Assembly: GCA_002529455.1 (NCBI GenBank)
Contig: NYMS01000006.1
Span: forward strand, 534,432 to 598,431
Direction: 5' to 3'
Length of the DNA stretch: 64,000 bases
Source: Glycomyces fuscus
Lineage (GTDB): Bacteria > Actinomycetota > Actinomycetes > Streptosporangiales > Streptosporangiaceae
Part shown: positions 17,092-25,989 of the stretch, piece after piece
Layout of the letters: each line of letters opens with the position of its first letter
Position numbering within the stretch: position 1 is the stretch's first letter
The notes under the pieces: generated by a model
Seen by the model: the letters and a program-made list of their open reading frames with translations, nothing else
Told to the model about the DNA's origin: nothing
Databases searched by the model: none
Program-made: the position numbers and the translations under genes

Positions 17092-19935
17092 ATGGGCTTC
17101 GCGCAGCTGTACTACACCTCGTGCGAGCACGGCCTGTCCGGCTACGCGGGGTACCAGTTCAACGCGGCGACGCCCGGGGTGGACCCCCGGGTGCTCAGGG
17201 AGGTCGAGCGGTTCACCGTGTACGAGCCGCCCCGGTCCTGCGAGCGCGTCGACGAGCACCCGGTCAACCTGTGCTACTCCCCCGACGTGGGCGGGGCGCC
17301 GGTGCTGAGCCGCGTGGTCTCCAGCGGCGACGACCCGTCCGGGCGGCCGGGCAACTACTTCGCGCACAGCCTGGTGGCCGTCGGCCCCGAGGGCTCCGGT
17401 CCGCTGCCCGCCGAGCTGTGGGAGGCCGACTTCTGGGCGGAGGAGCCGGTCGGCGACCCCGGCCTGTCCGAACTGCCGGAGCTGTCCGGGCTGGAGGTCG
17501 GCCCCGGCCCGCTGGACCGCCGCCGCACCGACGCGTGGGTGCGAAGCCGTCCGGCGGAGGTGGTGACGCGGCTGCTGCTCGCCGCCGACGACGCCGTGGA
17601 CGACTCCCGCCCGCTGGTGCTGGTGGCCGACAGCGCGTCCGTGGCGCACTGGGTGGCGGCCCTGAGCCACCTGTTGCCGCCCCGGCGGGCGCGACTGCTG
17701 TCGTTCGCGACCTACTGCGGCAACCCCGACGAGGCGCTCGTGCAGGTCGTCGGTGTTCCGCCCGGCTCCGACACCGCGCTGTGGCGGAACAGGTTCACGG
17801 TGTACGACCCGGAGGAGGACCCGCCGGACGTGCTCCCCGCACCCGACCCCCGCGCGCGGGCCGTCGCCGACCGGCTGGTCCGGCTGGGCACGCGTCGGGC
17901 GGCGGTGCTGTGGCGCCGGGCGCGGCCGTACGCCTCGGGTCGCGAGGGCGCCCTGGCGGACTGGCTCCCGGTGCTGGCGGCGGCGTCCCTGCTGGACGAG
18001 GACGCGCCCGCGCGCGAGGATCTGCGGGAGGTGCGCGAGTGGCTGTCGGAGGCGGTGGAGTGGCTCGCCCCCGAGGACGCGGCCGCGCTGGTCCACCGGA
18101 TCCTGGACGCCGACGCCGAGGCGTCGGGGGAGGCACGTGCCGGGGCGGGGCTCCGCGGCCGGAGGCCGGTCAGGAACCTGGTGGGAGCGGTGGAGGCGGG
18201 ATCCGGCCGGACCGCGTACGCGACTCCGCACAGCCAGGGCGGCGACGTGCTGGACCGGGTGCTGGGCGAAGGTGCGGGCGGGCCGTCCGGCGCGGGGGTG
18301 CGCGCAGCGGCCGCCGCGTTCGGCGGTGCGGCCGGGCCCTCCGGCGGAGGGCCCCGCGCAGCGGTCACGGCGCTGGACACCGCACCCGGCGCCGGTTCGG
18401 ACGGGCCCTGCGGAGGAGGGCCGGACGGGGCGTCCGGGGGTGGCCGCGGCGGAGTGCCCGGAGGCCGCCGGGGCGGAACGGCCGGAGGGGGGCGGGGCGG
18501 CCCGCCCTCCGCCACCGGCCTGCTCGCGGAGCCGCCGTCAGGAGTCCTGGACCCGGCCGACCTGGCGGAGTTGCAGCGGGTGGCGCACCGGCTGGGCGGC
18601 GCGGCCGGGACCACCGAGCGGCTCGAACGCGTGATGGTGCGCCGCTCCCTGGACGACATCGCCGCGGGCGGCGGTGCTCCCGCGGTGGCGCCGATGCGGA
18701 CGGAGTCGGTGCGCGAGGTCGCGCGGGACCGGGTCGCCGCCCTGCTGGACGGCGAGTGCGGCGAGCTCGCCCCCGACCGGGCCGTGGTGCTGCTGCGCTG
18801 GGCCCGTGCGAGCGGTCTGCTACCGCCCGAGGAGAGCCTGGAGCGGTACGGCGGCGGGGTGCTCGCGCCGCTGCTGGCCGCCTCGCACCCGCCCGCGCCG
18901 GAGGCGCGCGCCCTGGTCGCCGCCCACCCCGGGGTACGCCGGGGCGCGGCCTCGCACCTGGCCGCGCTGCCCCGCGAGCGGTTGTCCGCCCTCGCGGCCG
19001 GGCCCGTGGGCGCACTGTTCGCCGACGACCGCGACGGGTCCAGCGCCCTGCTCCGCGAGCTGCGGCTGCTGGCCACCGACAACCGGAGCGATCCGCCGGG
19101 GCTGCTGTCGTACCTGGTGTCCGTGCGCCGGGAGGGCCGGGCGGCCGGTGCCGCCGGCCTCGCCGCACACGACGTGGACGAGGACCTGCTCACCGACGTG
19201 TGGGGACCCGGGCACGGACCGCGGGCCGCCCTGCTGGCCCTGCGCGTGCTGCGGCCCGGGGTCCTGGTCGCGCCAGGGGTGGGCGGCTGGGTGGCCGAGG
19301 CGATGACGGCACCGCCCGAGGCGGGCCAGGAGCGGACCTGGCGGGAGCTGGTGGACGAGGTGTCCCGGCACTGGCTGCGCGCCCGGCTTCCCGAGTCCGG
19401 CCGGCGGGTCGTGGTGGAGTGGTCGGAGGTGCGCCCGTCCCTGGTCGCGCTGCGCGCGGCCGGTGGGGAACGGGCGCACGAGCGGCTCGCCGCCGTGTAC
19501 GCGGCCGTCCGGGGAACCCATCCGGCGGTGGAGGAGGTGGCCTGGCGGCTGGTGGTGCGCGTGTTGCTGGGGTGCTGCCAGTGCTCACTGCTGGCCGAGG
19601 CCCTGCGGGACTGCCCGGCGGAGGTGTTCGAGGCCTACCGCGAGGCGGTGGCGGCCCGGCTGGCCGACGACCGCCCGGACACGGCGACGGCCGCCCTGGT
19701 GTACCTGGCGACGAGGCACCGGATCCTGGCCGGGCACGGGCGGGCCGGGCGCCTGGACGCGTCGGTGCTCGCCCCCGCCGTGGGCGGGTGGCGGCGGCGC
19801 CACCTGGCGAGGATGCGCAGACAGCTGCCGCGCGAGTCGGCGGCCGGTTTCGACGAGTGGGCGCAGCGCTCGCGCGAGCCCCGCAGGCGCCGGTTCCTCG
19901 GGCTGGGCCCCCGGACGGATGAGCGGCGCTCATGA
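17092..19935 (+). CDS. GTPase-associated protein 1 (GAP1)-like protein
   Basis: A 947-residue protein. The first 110 residues match the GAP1 N-terminal pattern as I know it: FAQLYYTSCEHGLSGYAGYQ, then ATPGV, FTVYEPPRSC, NLCYSPDVGGAPVLSRV, and GRPGNYFAHSLV. A middle region follows (about 150-370) with VLVADSASVAHWVAALSHLLP and LSFATYC. A Gly-rich linker lies at about 385-485, and the C-terminal half is helical and Arg/Ala-rich. It has no catalytic motif that I can see. GAP1 proteins accompany TRAFAC GTPases in predicted regulatory or conflict operons, and here GTPases flank it on both sides. Its stop overlaps the next start as ATGA. Confidence 0.8.
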   Translation: MGFAQLYYTSCEHGLSGYAGYQFNAATPGVDPRVLREVERFTVYEPPRSCERVDEHPVNLCYSPDVGGAPVLSRVVSSGDDPSGRPGNYFAHSLVAVGPEGSGPLPAELWEADFWAEEPVGDPGLSELPELSGLEVGPGPLDRRRTDAWVRSRPAEVVTRLLLAADDAVDDSRPLVLVADSASVAHWVAALSHLLPPRRARLLSFATYCGNPDEALVQVVGVPPGSDTALWRNRFTVYDPEEDPPDVLPAPDPRARAVADRLVRLGTRRAAVLWRRARPYASGREGALADWLPVLAAASLLDEDAPAREDLREVREWLSEAVEWLAPEDAAALVHRILDADAEASGEARAGAGLRGRRPVRNLVGAVEAGSGRTAYATPHSQGGDVLDRVLGEGAGGPSGAGVRAAAAAFGGAAGPSGGGPRAAVTALDTAPGAGSDGPCGGGPDGASGGGRGGVPGGRRGGTAGGGRGGPPSATGLLAEPPSGVLDPADLAELQRVAHRLGGAAGTTERLERVMVRRSLDDIAAGGGAPAVAPMRTESVREVARDRVAALLDGECGELAPDRAVVLLRWARASGLLPPEESLERYGGGVLAPLLAASHPPAPEARALVAAHPGVRRGAASHLAALPRERLSALAAGPVGALFADDRDGSSALLRELRLLATDNRSDPPGLLSYLVSVRREGRAAGAAGLAAHDVDEDLLTDVWGPGHGPRAALLALRVLRPGVLVAPGVGGWVAEAMTAPPEAGQERTWRELVDEVSRHWLRARLPESGRRVVVEWSEVRPSLVALRAAGGERAHERLAAVYAAVRGTHPAVEEVAWRLVVRVLLGCCQCSLLAEALRDCPAEVFEAYREAVAARLADDRPDTATAALVYLATRHRILAGHGRAGRLDASVLAPAVGGWRRRHLARMRRQLPRESAAGFDEWAQRSREPRRRRFLGLGPRTDERRS

Positions 19936-21722
19936 GGGGGGCAGCGTCCACGGGCCGGGCCGTGGCCTCGGGGCGGGCCGCGGTCACGGGGAGGGCCGCG
20001 CCGTCGCGGCGCGACGACGGCGGCGCGCAGATCGGTGCGGCGCTCCTGGTCGCCGTCGTCGCGGCCCTCGGCCTGGTGGTCGTCTACCTGCTGCGGTGGT
20101 GGCTGCTCGCGGGTCTGGTGAGCGCCGTGGTGATCGGGGGCGGAACCGCCCTCCTGGCCGGGTGGTGCGTGCTGGTGGCCGCGTACCTGCGCCGCGTGCG
20201 CGAGGTGATGTGGGCGGGCGGCCACCCGGACGAGCCGCTGCCGGGCACCCGGGAGGACCCCGCGCACCGCGCCTACCACGGTGGTCCCGCCTGGTGGGAC
20301 CTGCGCGTGGTGGTGGGGCGCAGCTGGGGCTTCGCGGCTCCGTGGAGCGTGTTCCTGTTTCCGCAGTTCCTGGTCCACGCCCTGGTGGTGGGCGCCTACC
20401 TGGCCGCGGCGTGGGCCGCCGTCGGCGCGCTGCGGCTGGCGGACTCGGGGCTGCTGCTGGTGCGCCGGATCCGCATGGTGTGCCCGGGGTGCTTCCTGCG
20501 GCTGGGCTACCCGGCGTACCTGTGCGCGCGCTGCGGTCGGCGGCACGGCGCCATCCGCCCGGGCGGGCGGGGGCTGTGGCGCCGGGAGTGCCTGTGCGGC
20601 GCGCGGCTGCCCACGCTGCTCCTGCTGGGCTCGGCCGACCTGGAGGCGCGGTGCCCGCACTGCGACCGTGCGCTGGAGCACCGTCCGGGTGAGGCCAGGG
20701 AGTTCCTGCTTCCGCTGTTCGGAGGGACGGGCGCGGGCAAGACGCGGCTGGTGACCGGGATGCACCTGGCGCTGGCGCAGGCCGCGCGCCGGGTACCGGA
20801 GGCGTACGTGGAACCGGTGGGCGGGGAGACGGTGCGGCGGCTGCGGGACTGCGAGCGGATGCTCGCGGCCGGGTCCCGGACCGCGCCCACTCCCCCGGGC
20901 CGCGAGGTGCGGGGGTTGACCGTGCGGGTGGGCGCGGGCCGCAGGACCCTGCTCATGCAGCTGTTCGACGCGGCGGGCGAGCGGTTCAACCGGTCGGCGA
21001 CCGCCGAGGAGCTGGCCTACCTGGGCCGGGCGACGACGTTCGTGCTGGTGGTGGACCCGCTGGGGATCGAGTCGGTGTGGCGTTCGCTGACCCCGCGGGA
21101 GAGGGACCGGCTGGCCGGGGACCGGTCGCACACCCGCGACCCGGAGCTGGCCTACGGAGCGGTGCGCGACGAGATCCGGCGGCAGTACCGGATGCTGGCA
21201 CGGCGCCGGGGCGGCCGGGGCTTGCGCCAGGCCCGCCTGGCGGTGGTGGTCACGCGCGGCGACCTGGTGCGGGACACGGCCGTCGCGCCCGGGGAGTCCG
21301 ACACGCGCGCGTGGGCGGAGCGGACCCTGGGGCTGGGGAACCTGCTGCGGGACGCCGAGGCCGACTTCGGGGAGGCGCGGGTGTTCCTGACCTCGGCCGT
21401 CACCGACGGCGAGGGGCGGACCGACCCCAGCCTGGGCGCCCTGCTGCGGTGGACGCTGGCGGGGGAGCACGGCGCGTTCACCGCGATGCTCGCCGAGCCC
21501 TCGGAGGCGTTCGGGACGGTGCGGGCCCGGGAGGAGCACGGGTCACCGGGTACGACGGGTGCACCGGAGGTGGCGGAGGTAGCGCAGACGGCGGGGTCGT
21601 CGAGGGCGGCGGGGGATCCCGGGACACCGGAGGAACCCCTGGCCCCGGTCTACGGCCCCCGGCACGCGCGGCCGGGACGGACGGAACCGGAACACCCCGA
21701 GTACGCGGAGGAGACCCGATGA
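19932..21722 (+). CDS. Membrane-anchored zinc-ribbon GTPase
   Basis: A 596-residue protein. Two hydrophobic segments lie at about 35-90 and another pair at about 135-175, so it is membrane-bound. Zinc-ribbon cysteines follow (C184/C187, CARC, CLC, CPHC). The GTPase core has the P-loop GGTGAGKT (264-271), G3-like LFDAAGERF, and TRGD in place of the usual (N/T)KxD. The C-terminal 60 residues are disordered. The ATGA overlap at both ends argues for translational coupling with the GAP1-like gene and the small downstream gene. With the soluble GTPase it makes a two-GTPase system, one at the membrane. Confidence 0.85.
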   Translation: MRGAASTGRAVASGRAAVTGRAAPSRRDDGGAQIGAALLVAVVAALGLVVVYLLRWWLLAGLVSAVVIGGGTALLAGWCVLVAAYLRRVREVMWAGGHPDEPLPGTREDPAHRAYHGGPAWWDLRVVVGRSWGFAAPWSVFLFPQFLVHALVVGAYLAAAWAAVGALRLADSGLLLVRRIRMVCPGCFLRLGYPAYLCARCGRRHGAIRPGGRGLWRRECLCGARLPTLLLLGSADLEARCPHCDRALEHRPGEAREFLLPLFGGTGAGKTRLVTGMHLALAQAARRVPEAYVEPVGGETVRRLRDCERMLAAGSRTAPTPPGREVRGLTVRVGAGRRTLLMQLFDAAGERFNRSATAEELAYLGRATTFVLVVDPLGIESVWRSLTPRERDRLAGDRSHTRDPELAYGAVRDEIRRQYRMLARRRGGRGLRQARLAVVVTRGDLVRDTAVAPGESDTRAWAERTLGLGNLLRDAEADFGEARVFLTSAVTDGEGRTDPSLGALLRWTLAGEHGAFTAMLAEPSEAFGTVRAREEHGSPGTTGAPEVAEVAQTAGSSRAAGDPGTPEEPLAPVYGPRHARPGRTEPEHPEYAEETR

Positions 21723-21892
21723 CCTACCGGGGAGCCGGGCACAGGACCGCCCGCCGGACCGTGGCCGTGGTGACGTACGCGCTCGCGGGCGCGGTGACCG
21801 TCGCCCTGCTCGCGGCGGCGGTCTGGCTGGGGGCGGTCACCGTCCAGGGCGTGTGGGCCTACGCCCTGGCCCGCGTCACCGGCGGCCCCTGA
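21719..21892 (+). CDS. 57-residue single-helix membrane protein of the GTPase cluster
   Basis: The ATG overlaps the stop of the GTPase gene as ATGA. The 57-residue product has a basic N-terminus, then one long hydrophobic helix (about residues 16-45), and ends ARVTGGP. No family is recognised. The overlap and helix suggest it is translated together with, and sits next to, the membrane GTPase. It is the last gene of the cluster. Confidence 0.7.
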   Translation: MTYRGAGHRTARRTVAVVTYALAGAVTVALLAAAVWLGAVTVQGVWAYALARVTGGP

Positions 21893-22078
21893 GTCCCCAC
21901 CCGCAAAAGGGACGCTCCCGCCCATCCCGGCCGGGACCCCGGGGAAACGGCCGCCCGGCCCCAGGCGCTCGGGCCCGAGGTGCTCCCCGCACCCGCGCCT
22001 GTGGCACAGTGGCGCCCGTCGCGGCACCAGCCGCCGCACCACGCACCCGCGCCCTTCACGCACCCAGGGAGGAACACC

Positions 22079-22375
22079 ATGGCGGTCTTCGCCATCACCT
22101 ACGTCTACGCCCCCGACAGCACCGCCGCGCGCGACGAGCACCGCCCGGCCCACCGCGAGTACCTGAACGGGCTCTCCGGGCAGGGCGTCAACCTGTGCTC
22201 GGGTCCCTTCGGCGCCGAGGACGCCCCCGGCGCCCTCCTCCTCTTCCGCGCCGGCTCCCGCGAGGAGGCCCTCGCCCTGACCGAGAAGGACCCCTTCCGG
22301 CTCCAGGGCCTGGTCTCCGAGGTGGGCGTCAGGGAGTGGCTCCCGGTACTGGGCCCGCTCGCCGAGCACTTCTGA
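22079..22375 (+). CDS. YciI-family protein
   Basis: A 98-residue protein starting MAVFAITYVYAP, with the conserved R-D-E-H-R-P-A-H pattern (residues about 19-26) and the LF..GS.EEA.A..EKDPF segment that marks the YciI fold. These are small ferredoxin-like enzymes or binding proteins whose reaction is usually unknown. GGGAGG lies just upstream of the ATG at 22079. The gene is alone and ends at a strong two-way hairpin. Confidence 0.85.
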   Translation: MAVFAITYVYAPDSTAARDEHRPAHREYLNGLSGQGVNLCSGPFGAEDAPGALLLFRAGSREEALALTEKDPFRLQGLVSEVGVREWLPVLGPLAEHF

Positions 22376-22410
22376 GCCCGCCGGAGGGCACGGTCCTCCG
22401 GGTACCGGTT

Positions 22411-22452
22411 GGCGCGAGCCGGGGCGGGATCCCTTCCGCCCCGGCTCGCGCC
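22411..22452. terminator. 17-bp-stem hairpin between convergent genes
   Basis: The arms at 22411-22427 and 22436-22452 are perfectly complementary around an 8-base loop. It sits between the YciI stop and the VOC stop and can serve both directions. Confidence 0.8.
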
Positions 22453-22534
22453 GTGCGGGGCGGCCTCCCCCACGCCTCCTCCCATGCGGCCGGGCCGACG
22501 CACCCTCCGGATCCACCCGGCCGCCCTCCCGGCG

Positions 22535-22954
22535 TCACTCCTCGGTGAGGCCGTTGTCCTTCATCCACTGCGGATCGGGGGCGACCATCTGGAGGATCTC
22601 GACGTAGAGGCCCTCCGGGCCCGAGACCTGGAATCGGCGCTGCCCCCAGGGCTCGCTGACCAGCGGCATGATCACCTCCACCCCCGCCTCCCGCAGCCGT
22701 TTCTCCTCGGCGTCCACGTCCGGCACCAGGAAGGCGACCAGCGACTCCGCCCTCCCCGAGCGCAGGACCTCGTGCGTGGACGGATGGTCGCGCAGCACGA
22801 AGTCGATCGACAGCTTGGGGTGGTCCTCGTGCTGGGTGTTCAGGTACCAGCCGAGGTCGATGTTGATGTCGAAGCCGAAGTGCTCGGCGAACCACGCGGC
22901 GCTGGCGCGCGGGTCGTCGCAGAGCACGGCCAGGCCGACGAGGTCGATGTTCAC
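22535..22954 (-). CDS. VOC-family (glyoxalase/bleomycin-resistance fold) protein
   Basis: A 139-residue protein of one VOC module. The N-terminal strand-helix is VNIDLVGLAVLCDDPRASAAWFAEHFGF, and the C-terminal motif is GPEGLYVEILQMV. Candidate metal or ligand residues are H or Q near the strands and the final Glu of VEIL. The start is GTG at 22954 because GGAGG sits five bases upstream; the longer ATG frame to 22993 would reach into the gap before the Zur box. Substrate unknown. It is divergent from the Zur-type operon. Confidence 0.85.
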   Translation of the reverse strand: MNIDLVGLAVLCDDPRASAAWFAEHFGFDINIDLGWYLNTQHEDHPKLSIDFVLRDHPSTHEVLRSGRAESLVAFLVPDVDAEEKRLREAGVEVIMPLVSEPWGQRRFQVSGPEGLYVEILQMVAPDPQWMKDNGLTEE

Positions 22955-23054
22955 GGTGCCTCCAAGGGGATCGCCTCCAACCACTTCAAGCAAAGTACTA
23001 CGAACATCGTGATCATGGCAAGCGGCTTTTCCTCGGGTACCGTGCGCGTGCTAT

Positions 23055-23071
23055 ACGATAATGATTATCGT
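23055..23071. promoter_or_regulatory. Zur box (zinc uptake regulator operator)
   Basis: A 17-bp perfect palindrome, ACGATAATGATTATCGT, ends 26 bases before the ATG of the COG0523 gene. The core ATAATGATTAT matches the actinobacterial Zur/Fur-type operator. It overlaps TATACGAT, a likely -10 element, so bound zinc-Zur would block RNA polymerase. The genes downstream are exactly those expected to be switched on in zinc shortage. Confidence 0.85.
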
Positions 23072-23097
23072 TTTCTTAGTAAGGAGGGTCTCCCCCG

Positions 23098-24210
23098 ATG
23101 GAGCCGACAACCCCCATGCGCGTGGCCGTGGTCTGCGGCCTGCACCGCCACGCGCGCGGACGGAGCGTGGACGACCTGCTGGCGGAGGTCCCGGGGTCCG
23201 TGGCCGTGCACCACGACCTCGACGGGATCTCCGAGGGGATCGTCCACCGCGTCACCCGCGACCGCTGGGGTCCCGTGGACCACAGCCGCGTTCACCTGGA
23301 CCATCTGTGCGCGTCCTGCACCCTGCGCGAGGACCTCGTGCCCGCGCTGCTGCGGCTGGCCGAAGGGGGCGAGCACACCCTGTGCGTGGTGGAGACCTGG
23401 GACGGGGTCGAGCCCCGGCAGGTCGCCGAGGTGGTCGCAGCCCGGGAGGAGCTGCGGCTGGCCGCCGTCATCGCGGCGGTGGACGCCGACCGCCTGCTTC
23501 CGGACCTGTCCGGCCACGACGACCTGCGCGACCGGGACCTGGACATCGCGGCGGAGGACGAGCGCACGGTCGCCGAGGTGCTCGCCCACCAGGTCGAGTA
23601 CCCGACGGCGGTCGCCGTGCACGGGACCCGCCACCTCGACGAGGCCCGCGCCCTGGTGGAGCACCTCAACCCGGCCGCCGTGGTCGTTCCGGCGGGCGGC
23701 GGGCTGGCGGACCTGACGCACGGCCGGTTCGACCCCGAGGCGGCCGCGCACCGGCTCAACCCGGCCTGGGCGCACTACGCCGACCGCGCCGACGGGCGGG
23801 TGGGCACGGTGACCTGGACCCGCAGGCGCCCCCTGCACCCCGTGCGGCTGCACGAGGCGCTGGAGCGGATCGTCTCGGCGGGCCTGCGCGGCCGGGGCCG
23901 GATCTGGCTGGCCAGCCGCCCGGACACGCTGCTGGTGTGGGACGCCTACAACGACGCCCTGCTGCTGGAGAGCGGCGGCCCCTGGCTGGACGCGCTGCCC
24001 GAGGCCGCGGTGGAGATGGTCTCCGAGACCCGGCGGGTCTCCGCGCTCCTGGACTGGGATCCGGTGGTGGGCGACCGCGGCCAGCACCTGGCGTTCACGG
24101 GTGTGGACCTGGACGCCCGGCGCCTGGTGTCCCTGCTGGACTCGTGCCTGATGACCGAGGACGAGGCGGGACGGCCGCTGCGGTCCGACCCCTTCGCCGA
24201 CGCCCTGTAG
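23098..24210 (+). CDS. Zur-regulated COG0523 (CobW/ZNG1-like) protein lacking a P-loop
   Basis: A 370-residue protein whose overall layout fits COG0523 metal-chaperone GTPases: VVCGLHR at the first strand, [13 protein letters not shown] as the metal-site loop (CxxC rather than CxCC), a [10 protein letters not shown] segment, and a C-terminal domain with [12 protein letters not shown] and RIWLASRP. The normal GxxxxGK(S/T) P-loop after the first strand is absent, as is NKxD. This may be a GTP-independent branch that travels with zinc-free ribosomal proteins. AAGGAGG lies 10 bases before the ATG at 23098. It leads the operon under the Zur box and probably helps allocate zinc. Confidence 0.8.
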   Translation: MEPTTPMRVAVVCGLHRHARGRSVDDLLAEVPGSVAVHHDLDGISEGIVHRVTRDRWGPVDHSRVHLDHLCASCTLREDLVPALLRLAEGGEHTLCVVETWDGVEPRQVAEVVAAREELRLAAVIAAVDADRLLPDLSGHDDLRDRDLDIAAEDERTVAEVLAHQVEYPTAVAVHGTRHLDEARALVEHLNPAAVVVPAGGGLADLTHGRFDPEAAAHRLNPAWAHYADRADGRVGTVTWTRRRPLHPVRLHEALERIVSAGLRGRGRIWLASRPDTLLVWDAYNDALLLESGGPWLDALPEAAVEMVSETRRVSALLDWDPVVGDRGQHLAFTGVDLDARRLVSLLDSCLMTEDEAGRPLRSDPFADAL

Positions 24211-24226
24211 GGGAGAGGGGAAAGCC

Positions 24227-24460
24227 ATGACGAGAGAACCCCGGCGGCGTACGTTCGCCAACCCCCTGGGCGACGCCGACCACGTGGACTACAAGGACGT
24301 CGCCCTGCTGCGCCGCTTCCTCTCCGAGAGGGGCAAGATCCGCAGCCGCCGTGTCACGCGGGTCACCGCCCGCCAGCAGCGGCTGCTGGCCGCCGCGGTC
24401 AAGAACGCCCGCGAGATGGCGCTGCTGCCCTACCCGTCCGCCTCCGTCAGGAGGTCCTGA
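24227..24460 (+). CDS. rpsR: 30S ribosomal protein S18, cysteine-free paralogue
   Basis: A 77-residue S18. The family signature is present ([19 protein letters not shown], then [29 protein letters not shown]). It contains no cysteine, so it cannot bind the zinc seen in some S18 proteins. It follows the COG0523 gene by 16 bp with a GAGGGG-type ribosome site. As a Zur-controlled copy it would replace the zinc-binding form in starvation. A main copy should exist elsewhere in the genome. Confidence 0.93.
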   Translation: MTREPRRRTFANPLGDADHVDYKDVALLRRFLSERGKIRSRRVTRVTARQQRLLAAAVKNAREMALLPYPSASVRRS

Positions 24461-24551
24461 ACGCCGCGGAGCCCCGGACACCGGGATCAGGCTCCGGGAA
24501 AGCCCCGAACGGTCCGGAGGTTCCGGACCGCGCACGAGAGGAGGGACCGCC

Positions 24552-24788
24552 GTGTCCCGTGTCTGTCAGGTGACCGGGAAGGCTCCGGCCTTCGGCAACT
24601 CGGTCTCGCACTCCCACCGGCGTACCAGGCGCCGGTTCGACCCCAACATCCAGACGAAGAGGTACTGGCTGCCCAGTGAGGGACGTTACGTGAGGCTGCG
24701 CGTGAGCACCAAGGGCATGAAGGTGATCGACGCCCGCGGCATCGAGCGGGTGGTCGCCCAGATCCGCGCCCGCGGCGGGAGCGTCTGA
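24552..24788 (+). CDS. rpmB: 50S ribosomal protein L28, zinc-independent paralogue
   Basis: A 78-residue L28: [11 protein letters not shown], then [20 protein letters not shown] and a C-terminal [14 protein letters not shown]. Only one cysteine (C5) remains where zinc-binding L28 has CxxC pairs, so this is the C-minus type. The start is GTG at 24552, supported by GAGGAGGG seven bases upstream. Its stop overlaps the rpsN start as TGATG. Confidence 0.93.
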   Translation: MSRVCQVTGKAPAFGNSVSHSHRRTRRRFDPNIQTKRYWLPSEGRYVRLRVSTKGMKVIDARGIERVVAQIRARGGSV

Positions 24789-25093
24789 TGGCCAAGAAGA
24801 GCAAGATCGCCCGCGACCAGCAGCGCAGGCGCGTGGTGGCCCGCTACGCCGAGCGCAGGGCCGAGCTCAAGCGGATCATCCGCAGCCCGCGCTCCGGGGA
24901 GGAGGAGCGCGCGGCGGCGGTGGCCGAGCTGAACCGGCAGCCGCGCGACGCCAGCGCCACCCGGCTGCGCAACCGCGACGCGGTGGACGGGCGGCCCCGG
25001 GGGCACCTGCGCAGGTTCGGGCTCTCGCGGATCCGCTTCCGGGAGATGGCCCACCGCGGCGAGCTGCCCGGGGTGACCAAGTCCAGCTGGTGA
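24788..25093 (+). CDS. rpsN: 30S ribosomal protein S14, cysteine-free paralogue
   Basis: A 101-residue long-form S14 with no cysteine: [13 protein letters not shown] at the N-terminus and [21 protein letters not shown] with [17 protein letters not shown] at the end. The long cysteine-free form is the one induced by zinc starvation. It is translationally coupled to rpmB. The usual fourth member of such operons, L33 (rpmG), is not present here. Confidence 0.94.
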   Translation: MAKKSKIARDQQRRRVVARYAERRAELKRIIRSPRSGEEERAAAVAELNRQPRDASATRLRNRDAVDGRPRGHLRRFGLSRIRFREMAHRGELPGVTKSSW

Positions 25094-25141
25094 CGGAAGG
25101 GGATCGGGGCCCGCCCCCGGCGGCGCACCCGGATCCGACGC

Positions 25142-25174
25142 CACGGGCCCCGCGCGGTACGCGCGGGGCCCGTG
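25142..25174. terminator. Two-way hairpin after rpsN
   Basis: A 15-bp perfect stem (25142-25156 with 25160-25174) with a 3-base loop lies between the rpsN stop and the opposing YkvA-like stop. Confidence 0.8.
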
Positions 25175-25226
25175 TGTGTCCGGGGCCGTCTCCGGAAGGC
25201 TGCGGCCCGGTCGGCGGCGGCTCGGG

Positions 25227-25685
25227 TCAGCGGCGGGTGCCGTCGGCGGAGGTGCGGTGTCCGCCCGCTCCGGGGACGTCGTGCCCCTGGTCCGGCCCCG
25301 TCCGGCCGTGCATGCCGTGTCCGTCCGCCCGGTTGGCCTCCTGGAAGGCCTGCTGCGTCTGGTTCTGACGCTCCCAGAGCACGAAGCGCTCGCTCTCGCC
25401 GAGCGCCATGGTGGTCAGCCACACGGCGACGGCGACGTCGTCGGCCAGTCCGAGCAGCGGGATGAACAGTTCGGGGACGAAGTCGACGGGAGAGAGGATG
25501 TAGGCCACCAGCACGAGCATGCCGAGCAGCTTGCCGGTACCCAGCTCGGGGTAGCGTCCGCGCACCTTGGCGCCGATCATCCGCGGGACGGCCCCGGCGC
25601 GCTGCCAGACGGACATGCCGCTGTCGGTGTTGCGGACGACCTGCCAGGCGGCGGCTCCTGCCGCGGCGCGGTTTGCCTTACGCAT
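25227..25685 (-). CDS. YkvA-like DUF1232 membrane protein
   Basis: A 152-residue protein. The DUF1232 core is GKLLGMLVLVAYILSPVDF, then PELFIPLLGLADDVAVAVW, a short membrane-associated pair of helices. A basic N-terminus precedes it and a polar His/Gly-rich tail follows. GAGGAG precedes the ATG at 25685; longer frames have no support. Function of the family is unknown. It is divergent from the Tad operon. Confidence 0.88.
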   Translation of the reverse strand: MRKANRAAAGAAAWQVVRNTDSGMSVWQRAGAVPRMIGAKVRGRYPELGTGKLLGMLVLVAYILSPVDFVPELFIPLLGLADDVAVAVWLTTMALGESERFVLWERQNQTQQAFQEANRADGHGMHGRTGPDQGHDVPGAGGHRTSADGTRR

Positions 25686-25841
25686 CGTTCGGTCTCCTCG
25701 GTGAGGACGTGGCTTCTCAAGATATGACGCGAAGCCTGCCTGTTTCGTTCCCGTCTGGCGCGGGTCCAATCCCGCACGTGACCAGTACGACACCCCGTCC
25801 GCCGCCTCCCCGCCCGGACGGAGCGACCGCGACGGGGAGGG

Positions 25842-25850
25842 TTGTCCACA
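25842..25850 (+). promoter_or_regulatory. TTGTCCACA nonamer (DnaA-box-like or unknown motif)
   Basis: A perfect match to the actinobacterial DnaA-box form, followed by GGCCGGGAAGGGC. The same word with a similar right flank recurs at 49204. It is isolated, so not an origin. It lies between the YkvA-like gene and the Tad operon. Confidence 0.4.
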
Positions 25851-25968
25851 GGCCGGGAAGGGCACTGGTGGGACGGGGGGAGGAAGGGCATCCTTGGAGG
25901 AGAAAGGATGAGAGGTGCCAAACGGCACCGGGGGGCAGCCCAACCCCCACAAACCGACACAGAACCCG

Positions 25969-25989
25969 TACGACCCGAAAACGGTCGTA
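25969..25989. promoter_or_regulatory. Inverted repeat TACGACC-N7-GGTCGTA, candidate operator
   Basis: Perfect 7-bp arms with a 7-base spacer, about 300 bp upstream of the first Tad-cluster gene. The size and symmetry fit a dimeric repressor site; the regulator is unknown. Confidence 0.35.

Noticed and set aside
25757..25791. tRNA T-arm-like stem GCGGG/CCCGC
   Set aside because: The loop is six bases, and no acceptor, D or anticodon arm can be fitted around it.
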